Notes: generated from the letters alone by a model not told the origin. A stretch of DNA of 64,000 bases from Caballeronia cordobensis (GCF_001544575.2 NZ_FCNY02000015.1:1-64000); one strand, 5' to 3'; numbered from the stretch's first letter, positions 34,601 through 43,459 are shown. Numbers and translations are program-made.

Positions 34601-34739
34601 ACAGCACGACCGGCAGCAGATAGAAGACCCAGATCGCGACGCGCATCGGCGTGAGCACGTCGACGGCGAACACGACGGCGAGCGCGATAGCAATGGCGAA
34701 GTAGATCCAGGAGATGAGGTTTCGAGTGTCTTGAGGCAT
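31623..34739 (-). CDS. Hybrid histidine kinase with GAF and three receiver domains
   Basis: 1038 residues from the Met at 34739. Order: about four N-terminal membrane helices (10-115), a GAF domain (about 145-285), a long coiled coil (about 290-385), HisKA (His in NMSHELRTPLN), HATPase (LRNLLSNAFKFT, GGSGLGLSISREF), then three receivers with acceptor sites in ILLDIGLPDQSG, CVVMDLALPDGSG and LVLMDVMMPEMDG. It is the head gene of an operon with CheR, CheB and a REC-kinase. Multi-receiver hybrid kinases of this kind feed stress or biofilm responses, but no output gene is readable here. Confidence 0.94.
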   Translation of the reverse strand: MPQDTRNLISWIYFAIAIALAVVFAVDVLTPMRVAIWVFYLLPVVLCVWVDRPAVPIVTAGASAVLMVAGYALSPLDPDASREVLQVNRAMGIVVLLTLAAVAHLYIKSRLAVQRTTWLQQGIVQLSVKLRGEQSPASIGVSILRSIVPYLEAKVGVVYALEGDALARVAAWALPDENSAPRTIARGEGLVGQALADERVLELRDASAHYLRTGSALGSAKASRVVIAPLFADGEAAGAIELGFVGDEGRFDDARALLDMAAEPIGMAMRSARYRARLVELLEETQRQSEELQVQQEELRVSNEELEERGRALQDSQARLEQQQAELEQTNVQLEEHTQHLERQKSELLQVQQELTANALEMERASQYKSEFLANMSHELRTPLNSSLILAKLLQDNKQGNLTDEQVRFAATIHSSNSDLLALINDILDLSKVEAGQMDVQFAPTSVDSILQALRQSFAPVAESKGLEFVTEHGENVPDYFVTDSQRLLQVLRNLLSNAFKFTERGRVTVAAHRAGDNALRFEVRDTGIGIAREKQDMIFQAFQQADGTTSRKYGGSGLGLSISREFSRLLGGSVAVSSELGHGSVFSVTLPVAAREGVVTAKLEAIGQTSEPEPAAVKPQPLPVAPPVVLPEPVAIADDRAERKRPDRVILVIEDDQPFARILYDLAHELDFDCVHAATATQGVELARSLQPNGILLDIGLPDQSGLTVLEWLKHDPLTRHIPIHIVSATDHADVALHLGAIGYTLKPSARDELALAIRKLEARSAQGMRRVLVVEDDPALRQSIHALLASDTVAIVGAGSIAQAIEEMQRGVFDCVVMDLALPDGSGYELLERVSTSGGHASPPVIVYTGRLLSQEEEQRLRRYSKSIIIKGAKSPERLLDEVTLFLHSVESALPPEQQRMLRAARQRDDVFEGRTILLAEDDVRNIFALSRVIEPLGATLEIARNGREALEALARRNDIDLVLMDVMMPEMDGLTAMTEIRKQSEHARLPIIALTAKAMPSDREKCLEAGADDYISKPIDVDKLVSLCRVWLRQR

Positions 34740-34910
34740 CGTTGACCGGTTATGTTCATGTTTTGCGCGCCCGCGCGCGACGGCAGGCAGCGACCTTAGC
34801 ATGAGCCGCAAGTCCTTGTCACATCGGGCTTTGCAGCCGATCGGCGCATGCGTTTTCGCGCGGCAGTTGTTACGAAAGACCGCCGCGCCAGCGTTTTCAT
34901 CGAGGTAAGA

Positions 34911-35918
34911 ATGACTGATTTTTCCGGCTCTCGCGTGCTCGTCACGGGCGCCTCGGGGTTCGTCGGGTCCGCGGTCGCGCGGCTCGCCATCGAACGCGGT
35001 TTCGACGTGCGCGTGCTCGTGCGCAAGACCAGCCCGCGCAAGAACGTCGAATCGCTGAACGCGGAGATCGTGGTCGGCGACATGCGCGACGAAGCGTCGA
35101 TGCGCGCCGCGCTCAAGGGCTGCCGCTTCCTGTTTCACGTCGCCGCCGATTACCGCATCTGGGCGCCCGATCCGTCCGAGATCGAGCGCGCCAATCTCGA
35201 AGGCACCGAAGCGACGATGCGCGCGGCGCTGGCGGAAGGCGTCGAGCGTATCGTCTATACCAGCAGCGTCGCGACGCTGAAGGTGACGAGTTCCGGCGCG
35301 ATCGTCGACGAAACGAAGCCGTCCGATCCGCAGAGCACGATCGGCGCGTACAAGCGCAGCAAGGTGCTCGCCGAGCGCGCGGTCGAGCGCATGGTCGCGC
35401 AGAACGCATTGCCGGCGGTGATCGTCAATCCGTCGACGCCGATCGGCCCGCGCGACGTGCGCCCGACGCCGACTGGGCGCATCATCGTCGAGGCGGCGAC
35501 GGGCAAGATTCCCGCGTTCGTCGATACGGGCCTGAACCTCGTGCACGTCGATGACGTCGCGAACGGGCATTTTCTCGCGCTGGAACGCGGCAGGATCGGC
35601 GAACGCTATATCCTCGGCGGCGAGAACCTGCCCTTGCAGCAGATGCTCGCGGATATCGCCGGATTCGTCGGGCGCAAGCCGCCGACCGTCAAACTGCCGC
35701 GCGGGCCGCTCTACCCCGTCGCGATCGGCGCGGAACTGTTCGCGAAATTCAGCGGCAAGGAGCCGATGGTGACGGTCGACGCGCTGCGCATGTCGAAGAA
35801 CAAGATGTGGTTCACGTCGGCAAAGGCGGAGCGCGAGCTCGGCTACGCCGCGCGGCCGTATCGGGAAGGGTTGCGCGACGCGCTCGAATGGTTCCGCGCG
35901 AACGGTTATCTCGCCTAG
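34911..35918 (+). CDS. hpnA: Hopanoid-associated sugar epimerase HpnA
   Basis: 335 residues, extended short-chain dehydrogenase/epimerase fold: NAD site VLVTGASGFVGSAVARLA, catalytic YKRSK (Tyr-x3-Lys) with upstream VYTSSVATL. The family match is to hopanoid-associated HpnA (LVHVDDVANGHFLALERG). It likely alters the sugar part of extended hopanoids. The start at 34911 follows GAGGTAAG. It stands alone, but hpnB and ispH-hpnH lie a few kb on. Confidence 0.9.
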   Translation: MTDFSGSRVLVTGASGFVGSAVARLAIERGFDVRVLVRKTSPRKNVESLNAEIVVGDMRDEASMRAALKGCRFLFHVAADYRIWAPDPSEIERANLEGTEATMRAALAEGVERIVYTSSVATLKVTSSGAIVDETKPSDPQSTIGAYKRSKVLAERAVERMVAQNALPAVIVNPSTPIGPRDVRPTPTGRIIVEAATGKIPAFVDTGLNLVHVDDVANGHFLALERGRIGERYILGGENLPLQQMLADIAGFVGRKPPTVKLPRGPLYPVAIGAELFAKFSGKEPMVTVDALRMSKNKMWFTSAKAERELGYAARPYREGLRDALEWFRANGYLA

Positions 35919-36165
35919 TGAATCGCGAAATCGGTGCGTGAAACGTTCCGGCTGCCGCAACGAGGGCAAAACGTCGCAACTCTTCTATAAGACTTGAAAA
36001 ATCTTAAGTCGTTGATATAGCAAGATAAACGCCTGTTTTCGCCGTCCGCGCGAGCCGAAATTCACACGCGCGCGTCGCAAAATCAGGCAGAATAGCGGTT
36101 TGTTGCCGGAGGGGTGACGCAGCCGGCGGTTTTTTCCAACCTGTTTTCGGATGTCGAGACAAGCG

Positions 36166-38412
36166 ATGAGTAACCAGCAACCCACCATCATCTACACCCT
36201 GACCGACGAAGCTCCGCTGCTCGCGACCAGCGCCTTTCTGCCGATCATCCGTACCTTCACCGCGCCGGCGGGTGTCAACGTCGCGACGAGCGACATTTCG
36301 GTGGCCGCGCGCATCCTGGGCGAATTCCCCGAATACCTGACCGACGCGCAAAAGGTCCCCGACAACCTGGCGAAGCTCGGCGAGCTCACGCAGGACGCCG
36401 ACACCAACATCATCAAGCTGCCGAACATCAGCGCGTCGCTGCATCAGTTGACGAGCGCGATCAAGGAATTGCAGTCGAAGGGCTACAAGCTGCCCGACTA
36501 CCCCGAAGAGCCGAAGAACGACGAAGAGAAGGCCATCCGCGCGCGCTATGGCAAGTGTCTCGGCTCGGCGGTGAATCCGGTGCTGCGCGAAGGCAATTCG
36601 GACCGCCGCGCGCCGCTCGCCGTCAAGAACTACGCGAAGAAGCATCCGCACAGCATGGGCGAGTGGAGCATGGCCTCGCGCACGCACGTCGCGCACATGA
36701 AGCACGGCGACTTCTATCACGGCGAAAAGTCGGTCACGAACGATAAAGCGCGCGAAGTGCGCATGGAACTCGTCACGAAGCGCGGCGAAACCATCGTGCT
36801 CAAGCCGAAGGTCAAGCTGCAGGACGGCGAGATCGTCGACAGCATGTTCATGAGCAAGAAGGCGCTCGTCGAGTTCTACGAAGACCAGATGCAGGACGCG
36901 TTCGACACGGGCGTCATGCTGTCGCTGCACGTCAAGGCGACCATGATGAAGGTCTCGCACCCGATCGTCTTCGGCCACGCCGTGAAGGTCTTCTATAAGG
37001 ACGCGTTCGCGAAGCACGCGAAGCTCTTCGAAGAACTCGGCATCAACGTCAACAACGGCCTCGTCGATCTGTACACGAAGATCGAGGCATTGCCGGAATC
37101 GCAACGCGACGAAGTCATCCGCGACATGCACGCGTGCCACGAAAAGCGCCCGGCGCTGGCGATGGTCGATTCCGCCAAGGGCATCTCGAACCTGCACGCG
37201 CCGAACGACGTGATCGTCGACGCATCGATGCCCGCGATGATCCGCGCCGGCGGCAAGATGTGGGGCGCCGACGGCCGTCCGCAAGACACCAAGTGCCTGA
37301 TTCCGGAAAGCACGTTCGCGCGCATCTATCAGGAAATCATCAACTTCTGCAAGACCAACGGCGCGTTCGACCCGAAGACCATGGGCACGGTGCCGAACGT
37401 CGGCCTGATGGCGCAGAAGGCCGAAGAGTACGGCTCGCACGACAAGACCTTCGAGATCGCCGAAGACGGCACGGCGCGCATCGTCGACAACGCGACGGGC
37501 GAAGTCATCGAAGGGCTGACGCAGGAAGTCGAGAAGGGCGACATCTGGCGCATGTGCCTCGTGAAGGACGCGCCGATCCGCGACTGGGTCAAGCTCGCCG
37601 TGACGCGCGTGAAGAACTCGGGCACGCCGGCCGTGTTCTGGCTCGACCCGTACCGTCCGCACGAAGCCGAACTGATCAAGAAGGTCGAGACGTACCTGAA
37701 GGATTACGACACCACCGGCCTCGACATCCAGATCATGTCGCAAGTGCGCGCGATGCGTTACACGCTCGAACGCGTGATTCGCGGCATGGACACGATCTCG
37801 GCCACGGGCAACATCCTGCGCGACTACCTCACCGACCTGTTCCCGATCATGGAACTCGGCACCAGCGCGAAGATGCTGTCGATCGTTCCGCTGATGGCGG
37901 GCGGCGGCCTGTATGAAACGGGCGCGGGCGGTTCGGCGCCGAAGCACGTCCAGCAGCTCGTGCAGGAAAACCACCTGCGCTGGGACTCGCTCGGCGAATT
38001 CCTCGCGCTGGCTGTCTCGCTGGAAGAGCTCGGCATCAAGAACGACAACGCGCGCGCGAAGCTTGTTGCGAAGGCGCTGGATTCGGCCACTGGCAAGCTG
38101 CTCGACAATAACAAGAGCCCGTCGCCGAAGACTGGTCAGCTCGACAATCGCGGCAGCCAGTTCTATCTCGCGATGTACTGGGCGCAGGAACTCGCGTCGC
38201 AGACGGAAGACAAGGCGCTCGCCGAGCAGTTCGCGCCGCTCGCCAAGACGCTGGCTGCGAACGAGCAAAAGATCGTCGACGAACTCGCCGCCGTGCAAGG
38301 CAATGCGGCGGATATCGGCGGCTACTACAAGCCGGACGAGGCCAAGCTCGAAGCGGTGATGCGCCCGAGCAAGACGCTCAACGACGCACTCGCGCAAGCT
38401 CAGGCGAAGTAA
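36166..38412 (+). CDS. icd: Monomeric NADP-dependent isocitrate dehydrogenase
   Basis: 748 residues, the size and sequence of the monomeric IDH type (about 740) rather than the dimeric about 415-residue enzyme. It converts isocitrate to 2-oxoglutarate and CO2, producing NADPH. Hallmarks: SNSD-like EGNSDRRAP, KHPHSMGEWSMASRTHVAHM, and the C-terminal DNRGSQFYLAMYWAQ. A strong terminator follows at 38447. Confidence 0.96.
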   Translation: MSNQQPTIIYTLTDEAPLLATSAFLPIIRTFTAPAGVNVATSDISVAARILGEFPEYLTDAQKVPDNLAKLGELTQDADTNIIKLPNISASLHQLTSAIKELQSKGYKLPDYPEEPKNDEEKAIRARYGKCLGSAVNPVLREGNSDRRAPLAVKNYAKKHPHSMGEWSMASRTHVAHMKHGDFYHGEKSVTNDKAREVRMELVTKRGETIVLKPKVKLQDGEIVDSMFMSKKALVEFYEDQMQDAFDTGVMLSLHVKATMMKVSHPIVFGHAVKVFYKDAFAKHAKLFEELGINVNNGLVDLYTKIEALPESQRDEVIRDMHACHEKRPALAMVDSAKGISNLHAPNDVIVDASMPAMIRAGGKMWGADGRPQDTKCLIPESTFARIYQEIINFCKTNGAFDPKTMGTVPNVGLMAQKAEEYGSHDKTFEIAEDGTARIVDNATGEVIEGLTQEVEKGDIWRMCLVKDAPIRDWVKLAVTRVKNSGTPAVFWLDPYRPHEAELIKKVETYLKDYDTTGLDIQIMSQVRAMRYTLERVIRGMDTISATGNILRDYLTDLFPIMELGTSAKMLSIVPLMAGGGLYETGAGGSAPKHVQQLVQENHLRWDSLGEFLALAVSLEELGIKNDNARAKLVAKALDSATGKLLDNNKSPSPKTGQLDNRGSQFYLAMYWAQELASQTEDKALAEQFAPLAKTLAANEQKIVDELAAVQGNAADIGGYYKPDEAKLEAVMRPSKTLNDALAQAQAK

Positions 38413-38446
38413 GGCCGAAGCGGACGCGCGTCATGCGCGTTCCGGC

Positions 38447-38484
38447 AAACCGGCATCTCTTTTCGAGATGCCGGTTTTGTTTTT
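38447..38484 (+). terminator. Rho-independent terminator after icd
   Basis: A 13-bp perfect stem (38447-38459 with 38465-38477), a 5-nt loop and a T-rich tail to 38484. Strong and typical; it ends icd transcription. Confidence 0.93.
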
Positions 38485-38619
38485 GAGCCGACGATTTCTT
38501 CCGCGTAATCCGTGCCTTCGGTGCAATTGGTTACAACCTGTGCCAGCCTCGCCAAAGTCGAGCGGGTAAAATCGTTGCCTCGCCGCACGGCTGCAAGACA
38601 CCGACACAGACACATTCGC

Positions 38620-39159
38620 ATGAATCTACAAGACCAGCTCGGCGCGCTGGAGTCGAGCCTCGACACGCTCCTCAGGACCGCCGCCGCATCTGACCTGACA
38701 TCGGCTGAACCGGCTGAACAGGCTTCGCCGACGAACGTTGCTTCGCCCGGCGAACCGCCCGCATTGCGCGATGCCCGCGAACCCGCCGATTCCACCGATT
38801 CCGCCGCGCCCGCCGAACCGCCCGCGCTGAACGAGCCGCCGACGCTCGTCGTGTCGCGCCCGGAGCGCGACGCCATCGAAATGACCATCGCGGGCAAGAC
38901 CGTGAAGCTGAGCCCGGAAGGCGTGTCCGAGCTGATCGAGGAGTTGTCGAACGTGCGCGCGTCGATGTCGGCGGAGCAGCCGATGGGCGTCGCACCGGGA
39001 TGGCGCTTCGCGGCTACCAAGAATCCGCTCATGGCGACGCAGAAGTACCCCAACGGCGACCGCCTGCTGCTCATGCGTCACGGCGGGCACGGCTGGGTGC
39101 CGTTCACGTTGTCGCCGAACATGGTCATCGAGCTGTACGCCATGTTGACGAAAAAATAA
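38620..39159 (+). CDS. Conserved-type hypothetical protein with Pro/Ala/Glu-rich middle
   Basis: 179 residues. The N-terminus MNLQDQLGALESSLDTLLRTA looks helical; residues about 25-85 are a Pro/Ala/Glu-rich linker; the C-terminal about 95 residues (IEMTIAGKTVKLSPEGVSELIEELSNVRASM and PGWRFAATKNPLMATQKYPNGDRLLLMRHGGHGWVPFTLS) form a compact domain. No signal peptide. Family function not recognised. It shares an intergenic hairpin with the convergent hpnB. Confidence 0.78.
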   Translation: MNLQDQLGALESSLDTLLRTAAASDLTSAEPAEQASPTNVASPGEPPALRDAREPADSTDSAAPAEPPALNEPPTLVVSRPERDAIEMTIAGKTVKLSPEGVSELIEELSNVRASMSAEQPMGVAPGWRFAATKNPLMATQKYPNGDRLLLMRHGGHGWVPFTLSPNMVIELYAMLTKK

Positions 39160-39183
39160 GGCGGCTTCGTTGCCGAAGCCGCC
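39151..39183 (-). terminator. Terminator for hpnB (hairpin between convergent genes)
   Basis: A perfect 10-bp stem GGCGGCTTCG/CGAAGCCGCC (39160-39169 with 39174-39183), loop TTGC. Read on the minus strand it is followed by a T-rich run (complement of 39151-39158), so it terminates hpnB. The T-run overlaps the 3' end of the plus-strand gene. Confidence 0.8.
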
Positions 39184-39198
39184 CGCGCGGTCACGCAA

Positions 39199-40401
39199 TC
39201 ACGAACCTTCCTGAGTCGGCGCCTGCACGCGCGCCTTCCATTGCCCGCCCTTCCCGCTCCAGTAACGCACGGCTGAACCGATCGTCGCGCTGACATAGAA
39301 CAACGCGACGAGCGGCAGGAGCGGCGCCCACAAGAGCGATCTGCGGTAATAGCGCAGCATCGGCCCATAGGCGATGCACATGAACGCCCACGCCGCGCAC
39401 GCGGGCCACGCGCGCGGGCCGAACGCCAGCGCGAAGACCGGCGGCACGAGATAGATGAGCACCATGCCGAGCAGCGTGCCGGCAAGCAGCAGCGGCGAAT
39501 AGCGCAACTGCGTGAACGCGGTGCGCGCGATCATGTTCCAGATTTCGCGCCAGTTGTCGTACGGACGCAGCGATTCGCTGCGCTCGGCGAGGTCGAGGCG
39601 GATCGGACGCGCGTCGTTGCGGCCCGCGCGGTGCTTGATGCGCTCGGCGAGACTGCAATCGTCGATCAGTTCCTGACGGATCGATTCGATGCCGCCCGCT
39701 TCCACCAGCGCCGAACGGCGCACGAGCATGCATCCGCCCGCCGCGCCCGCGGTGGACTTCTTCACGTCGTTGACCCACGCGAACGGATACAGCTTCGCGA
39801 AGAAGAAGACGAACGCGGGAATCAGCGCTTTTTCCCAGAGCGAATCGCAGCGCAGGCGGACCATCAGCGAGACCAGATCGCGGTCTTCGAGAATCGTGCG
39901 CGCGACGAGTTGCGTGGCGGCGTCGGCGGGATGGTAGATGTCGGCATCGGTCAGCAACAGGAACTCGGCGGGCAGGCCGAGCGAATCGATCGCGCCGATG
40001 CCCTGCGACTGCGCCCACACCTTGCCCGACCAGCCCGGCGGCAACGGCTGGGCGGTCAGCACGGTCAGGCGGTCTTCGAGCCCGAGATCGCGTGCGGCGG
40101 CGAGCGCGACGCTGGCGGTGCCGTCGGTGCTGTGGTCATCGACGACGATCACATGGAATGCGCCCGCGTAGTCCTGCTTGAGCAGCGAGCCGACCGCGCG
40201 CCCGATCACATCGGCTTCATTGCGCGCGGGCACGACCGCGACCAGCGCGGGCCACGCGCCGCGCCGCGCGATCTCAGCGTTGCCGAGGGCGTGGATCGTC
40301 GTATCGGACAGCGCCGGCGCAGCCTGCGCGCGCCAGAAGCCGCCGCGGGCGAAAAGCAGCACGATCCATATCAGGAATGAGAGCCAGGCGATCAATAGCA
40401 T
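39199..40401 (-). CDS. hpnB: Hopene-associated glycosyltransferase HpnB
   Basis: 400 residues. One N-terminal helix, a GT2 catalytic domain (VAVVPARNEADVIGRAVGSLL, VIVVDDHSTDGTA, LLLTDADIYHP for the DxD, QELIDDCSLAERIK) and about four C-terminal helices (LLLAGTLLGMVLIYLVPPVFALAF and LLPLVALFYVSATIGS). The pattern fits HpnB, a membrane glycosyltransferase found in hopanoid gene sets; its exact product is unsettled. Confidence 0.92.
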   Translation of the reverse strand: MLLIAWLSFLIWIVLLFARGGFWRAQAAPALSDTTIHALGNAEIARRGAWPALVAVVPARNEADVIGRAVGSLLKQDYAGAFHVIVVDDHSTDGTASVALAAARDLGLEDRLTVLTAQPLPPGWSGKVWAQSQGIGAIDSLGLPAEFLLLTDADIYHPADAATQLVARTILEDRDLVSLMVRLRCDSLWEKALIPAFVFFFAKLYPFAWVNDVKKSTAGAAGGCMLVRRSALVEAGGIESIRQELIDDCSLAERIKHRAGRNDARPIRLDLAERSESLRPYDNWREIWNMIARTAFTQLRYSPLLLAGTLLGMVLIYLVPPVFALAFGPRAWPACAAWAFMCIAYGPMLRYYRRSLLWAPLLPLVALFYVSATIGSAVRYWSGKGGQWKARVQAPTQEGS

Positions 40402-40866
40402 GAAATTAATGATTCACTTGTAAACAGTTTTGCGGCCGGACTGCGATCCGGCCGCTTCTGGACCCGCATTCGACCTGCGTCCATACCGTAACGTTGCGCG
40501 AAAAATACACCGCGCGAGAAGGTAGGAAGCCCAGTCCGGTCACCTGCGGCACGGGCCCGCGACGCGCGAGTCGCGCAGCGCGGGGCCCGAAGCGTCCGAC
40601 AGTTTACTGGCTTCTGCGAACCGCCGTATTTACACGCCTCGCGCCAGCGCCGGCATTGAAACAGGCATTGAGCACCCAAAAAGGGAACGCGTTAGAATAC
40701 GCGGTCATCTTCGGCGCGCAGACCGACATCACCGTGTCTTTTTTTCCGATCTGCTTTCCCGGGCCTTCCGAACGTCTCCGAGTGTCGTTCAGGGCCGCGT
40801 CTTTGGGAAAGCGCGAGCTTCGCGCCGGCTAACCCGAGACCCGCGTCAGTCGGAGTTCGTTCGAAT
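40402..40866. other. 465-nt divergent region between hpnB and ispH
   Basis: No convincing gene. Open frames here (for example 40494-40832) have a composition unlike native proteins and no ribosome site. The region holds the likely ispH promoter described separately. Confidence 0.55.
40668..40698 (+). promoter_or_regulatory. Possible sigma70 promoter of ispH
   Basis: TTGAGC (40668-40673) and TAGAAT (40693-40698) are separated by 19 nt, longer than ideal. The following leader to the ispH ATG would be about 160 nt. Modest match only. Confidence 0.35.
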
Positions 40867-41829
40867 ATGCGTATTATCCTTGCTCAACCCCGCGGCTTTT
40901 GTGCGGGCGTGGTCCGCGCGATCGAGATCGTCGATCGGGCGCTCGAACGGCATGGCGCACCGGTCTACGTGCGTCACGAAATCGTTCATAACCGTCATGT
41001 CGTCGACAATCTGCGCAGCAAGGGCGCACGTTTCGTCGAAGAACTGGATGAAGTGCCGCACGGCGCGGTCGCGATTTTCAGCGCGCACGGCGTCGCGCGA
41101 AGCGTCGAGAAAGACGCGCAGACACGCGGTCTCGATGTGCTGGACGCCACCTGCCCGCTCGTCACCAAGGTTCACGTGCAAGGCCGCCAGTATGTCGCGC
41201 AGGGACGCACGCTGATTCTGATCGGCCACGCGGGCCATCCGGAAGTCGAAGGCACGATCGGGCAGATTCCGGGCGTCGTCGTGCTGGTGCAAAGCGAAGC
41301 CGAGGTCGCGAAGATGACGCTCGCGCCCGACACGCCCGTCGCGTATGTCACGCAGACCACGCTGTCCGTCGATGACACGCGCGGCATCATCGACGCCTTG
41401 CAGCGCCGCTTCACGGATATCGTCGGGCCTGACACGCGCGACATCTGCTACGCGACGCAAAACCGGCAGGCCGCGGTGCGCGAGCTGTCGAAGCAGGTGG
41501 ACGTGCTGCTCGTGGTCGGCGCGACCAATAGCTCCAATTCGAATCGTCTGCGGGAGATCGGCGCCGAAAGCGGCGTGCCGAGCTACCTCGTCGCGGACGG
41601 TTCAGAGATCAGGCCGGAATGGTTTGCCAACGTGCAGACGGTCGGCCTCACCGCGGGCGCTTCGGCGCCCGAGGAAATGGTCAAACATGTGATCGATGCC
41701 CTGCGCGCATTCGGCAACGTCGAAGTCACGACGATGAACGGCCGCGAGGAAAAGGTCGAATTCAAACTCCCCGCGAAACTTATCCAGCCGGTCGCCGCCG
41801 TTGCGGCAACCGCGATTCGCGAAGAATAA
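40867..41829 (+). CDS. ispH: 4-hydroxy-3-methylbut-2-enyl diphosphate reductase IspH
   Basis: 320 residues. Last enzyme of the MEP isoprenoid pathway: reduces HMBPP to IPP and DMAPP using an iron-sulfur cluster. The three cluster cysteines are in RGFCAGV (C12), DATCPLV (near 96) and RDICYATQNRQ (near 197), with the TNSSNSNRL substrate loop. It is followed 13 nt later by hpnH, which links isoprenoid supply with hopanoid making. Confidence 0.97.
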   Translation: MRIILAQPRGFCAGVVRAIEIVDRALERHGAPVYVRHEIVHNRHVVDNLRSKGARFVEELDEVPHGAVAIFSAHGVARSVEKDAQTRGLDVLDATCPLVTKVHVQGRQYVAQGRTLILIGHAGHPEVEGTIGQIPGVVVLVQSEAEVAKMTLAPDTPVAYVTQTTLSVDDTRGIIDALQRRFTDIVGPDTRDICYATQNRQAAVRELSKQVDVLLVVGATNSSNSNRLREIGAESGVPSYLVADGSEIRPEWFANVQTVGLTAGASAPEEMVKHVIDALRAFGNVEVTTMNGREEKVEFKLPAKLIQPVAAVAATAIREE

Positions 41830-41842
41830 GGAGAGGACGCAA

Positions 41843-42997
41843 TTGTCTATCCCGATGCTCCAGAAGGCCCGCGTTGGCGCCTACATTTTCAAGCAGCACT
41901 TCACGGGCACGAAGCGCTATCCGCTCGCGCTGATGCTGGAACCGCTGTTCCGCTGCAATCTCGCGTGTAACGGCTGCGGCAAGATCGATTATCCGGACCC
42001 GATCCTGAACCAGCGTCTGTCGCTCGAGGAATGCCTCGAAGCAGTCGACGAGTGCGGCGCGCCGGTCGTGTCCATTGCGGGCGGCGAGCCGCTCCTGCAC
42101 AAGGAAATGCCGCAGATCGTAAAGGGCATCATGGCGCGCAAGAAGTTCGTGTATCTCTGCACGAACGCGCTTCTGATGGAAAAGAAAATGGACGATTACG
42201 AGCCGAGCCCGTACTTCGTCTGGTCCGTGCACCTGGACGGCGACCGCGAGGCGCACGATCACTCGGTCTCGCAACCGGGCACGTACGACAAGGCTGTCGC
42301 GGCCATCAAGGAAGCGAAGCGCCGCGGCTTTCGCGTGAACATCAACTGCACGCTGTTCAACGACGCGGAACCGGAGCGCGTGGCGAAGTTCTTCGATACG
42401 CTCGGTCCCATCGGCGTCGATGGCATTACCGTGTCGCCGGGCTACGCGTACGAGCGCGCGCCGGACCAGCAGCACTTCCTGAACCGCGACAAGACCAAGA
42501 ATCTGTTCCGCGAGATCTTCAAGCGCGGCAACAACGGCAAGAACTGGTCGTTCAGCCAGTCGACGCTGTTCCTCGACTTTCTCGCGGGCAATCAGACGTA
42601 TCAGTGCACGCCGTGGGGCAACCCGGCGCGCACGGTGTTCGGCTGGCAGAAGCCGTGCTATCTGGTCGGCGAAGGTTATGTGAAGACCTTCAAGGAACTG
42701 ATGGAAACGACCGACTGGGACAAGTACGGCACCGGCAAGTACGAGAAGTGCGCGGACTGCATGGTGCACTGCGGCTTCGAAGCGACTGCCGTGATGGATA
42801 CGGTGGCGCATCCGCTCAAGGCGGCGAAAATCGCGCTGTCGGGCCCGCGCACGACCGGCGCGTTCGCGAAGGATCTGCCGATCGACAAGCAGCGTCCGGC
42901 GGAATTCGTGTTCTCGAAGCATGTCGAGATCAAGCTGGAAGAGATCGGACGCAAGCAGAAGAACAAGGGCGCGAAGGCGGCGGCGGCGGTGAATTGA
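41843..42997 (+). CDS. hpnH: Hopanoid biosynthesis radical SAM protein HpnH
   Basis: 384 residues from a TTG start with AAGGAGAGG about 6 nt upstream. HpnH adds the 5'-deoxyadenosyl unit to diploptene to give adenosylhopane, the entry to extended C35 hopanoids. The cluster motif is CNLACNGC (near residue 38), with VSIAGGEPLL, and C-terminal cysteines in KCADCMVHCGFEA. An internal ATG at 41855 would remove only four residues. It probably forms an operon with ispH and ends at a clear terminator. Confidence 0.95.
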   Translation: MSIPMLQKARVGAYIFKQHFTGTKRYPLALMLEPLFRCNLACNGCGKIDYPDPILNQRLSLEECLEAVDECGAPVVSIAGGEPLLHKEMPQIVKGIMARKKFVYLCTNALLMEKKMDDYEPSPYFVWSVHLDGDREAHDHSVSQPGTYDKAVAAIKEAKRRGFRVNINCTLFNDAEPERVAKFFDTLGPIGVDGITVSPGYAYERAPDQQHFLNRDKTKNLFREIFKRGNNGKNWSFSQSTLFLDFLAGNQTYQCTPWGNPARTVFGWQKPCYLVGEGYVKTFKELMETTDWDKYGTGKYEKCADCMVHCGFEATAVMDTVAHPLKAAKIALSGPRTTGAFAKDLPIDKQRPAEFVFSKHVEIKLEEIGRKQKNKGAKAAAAVN

Positions 42998-43020
42998 TTC
43001 GCGTGTCGCGTTGATCGATG

Positions 43021-43055
43021 AAAGGGCGGACGGCTGGTGAGCGTCCGCCTTTTTT
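43021..43055 (+). terminator. Rho-independent terminator after hpnH
   Basis: Stem GGCGGACG (43025-43032) with CGTCCGCC (43042-43049), followed directly by six T. It ends the ispH-hpnH transcript just before the convergent toxin gene. Confidence 0.88.
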
Positions 43056-43063
43056 CTTGCTGC

Positions 43064-43459
43064 TTACCAGATCGTCTTGACGTGCTCGTACTTGCGAATC
43101 AATCGATCCTTCGTGACGATGGGCGCCGACAGCGAACGCGCCGTCGCCACGATCAAGCGGTCTGCCGGGTCATTGTGAAACTCACCAGGCAGATCGATCG
43201 ACCTGATGGCGATATTGTTGTCCACAGGTACGAAACTCACCCCGTCGATTCGATTCACTTTCTCGATCCAGTCCCCGACGTCCATCGAAAGGCGTATCTT
43301 GCCTCGTCGCACGAGCAGCGCGATTTCCCAGGCTGTGATCGTGGAGACGATGATCTCGCCGTCGTCGCCTGATTCCTTTCTTATAGCCGAGAGCGCTTGC
43401 TTGCTGAGCGCGCCTCCGCCGACCCACCACAGCAGGGTATGCGTGTCCAGCAGGATCAT
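43064..43459 (-). CDS. PIN-domain toxin, VapC-like
   Basis: 131 residues. PIN nuclease fold: MILLDTHTLLWWVGG (first acidic residue D5), ISTITAWEIALL-type second acidic block (VSTITAWEIALLVRRGK), and FHNDPADRLIVATAR with the later Asp residues. It would cut RNA when free of antitoxin. It overlaps the upstream antitoxin gene by ATGA (43456-43459), the classic type II arrangement. Confidence 0.9.
   Translation of the reverse strand: MILLDTHTLLWWVGGGALSKQALSAIRKESGDDGEIIVSTITAWEIALLVRRGKIRLSMDVGDWIEKVNRIDGVSFVPVDNNIAIRSIDLPGEFHNDPADRLIVATARSLSAPIVTKDRLIRKYEHVKTIW

Noticed and set aside
34740..35969. N-terminal extension of the hybrid kinase frame to 35969
   Set aside because: The extra 410 residues run antisense to hpnA and lack native composition; the membrane domain begins at the Met at 34739.
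36004..38397. 797-codon minus-strand open frame opposite icd
   Set aside because: Isocitrate dehydrogenase on the other strand is unambiguous; the shadow has no recognisable domain or ribosome site.
40494..40832. 112-codon open frame upstream of ispH
   Set aside because: No ribosome site, Arg/Pro/Ser-rich composition and overlap with the probable ispH promoter.
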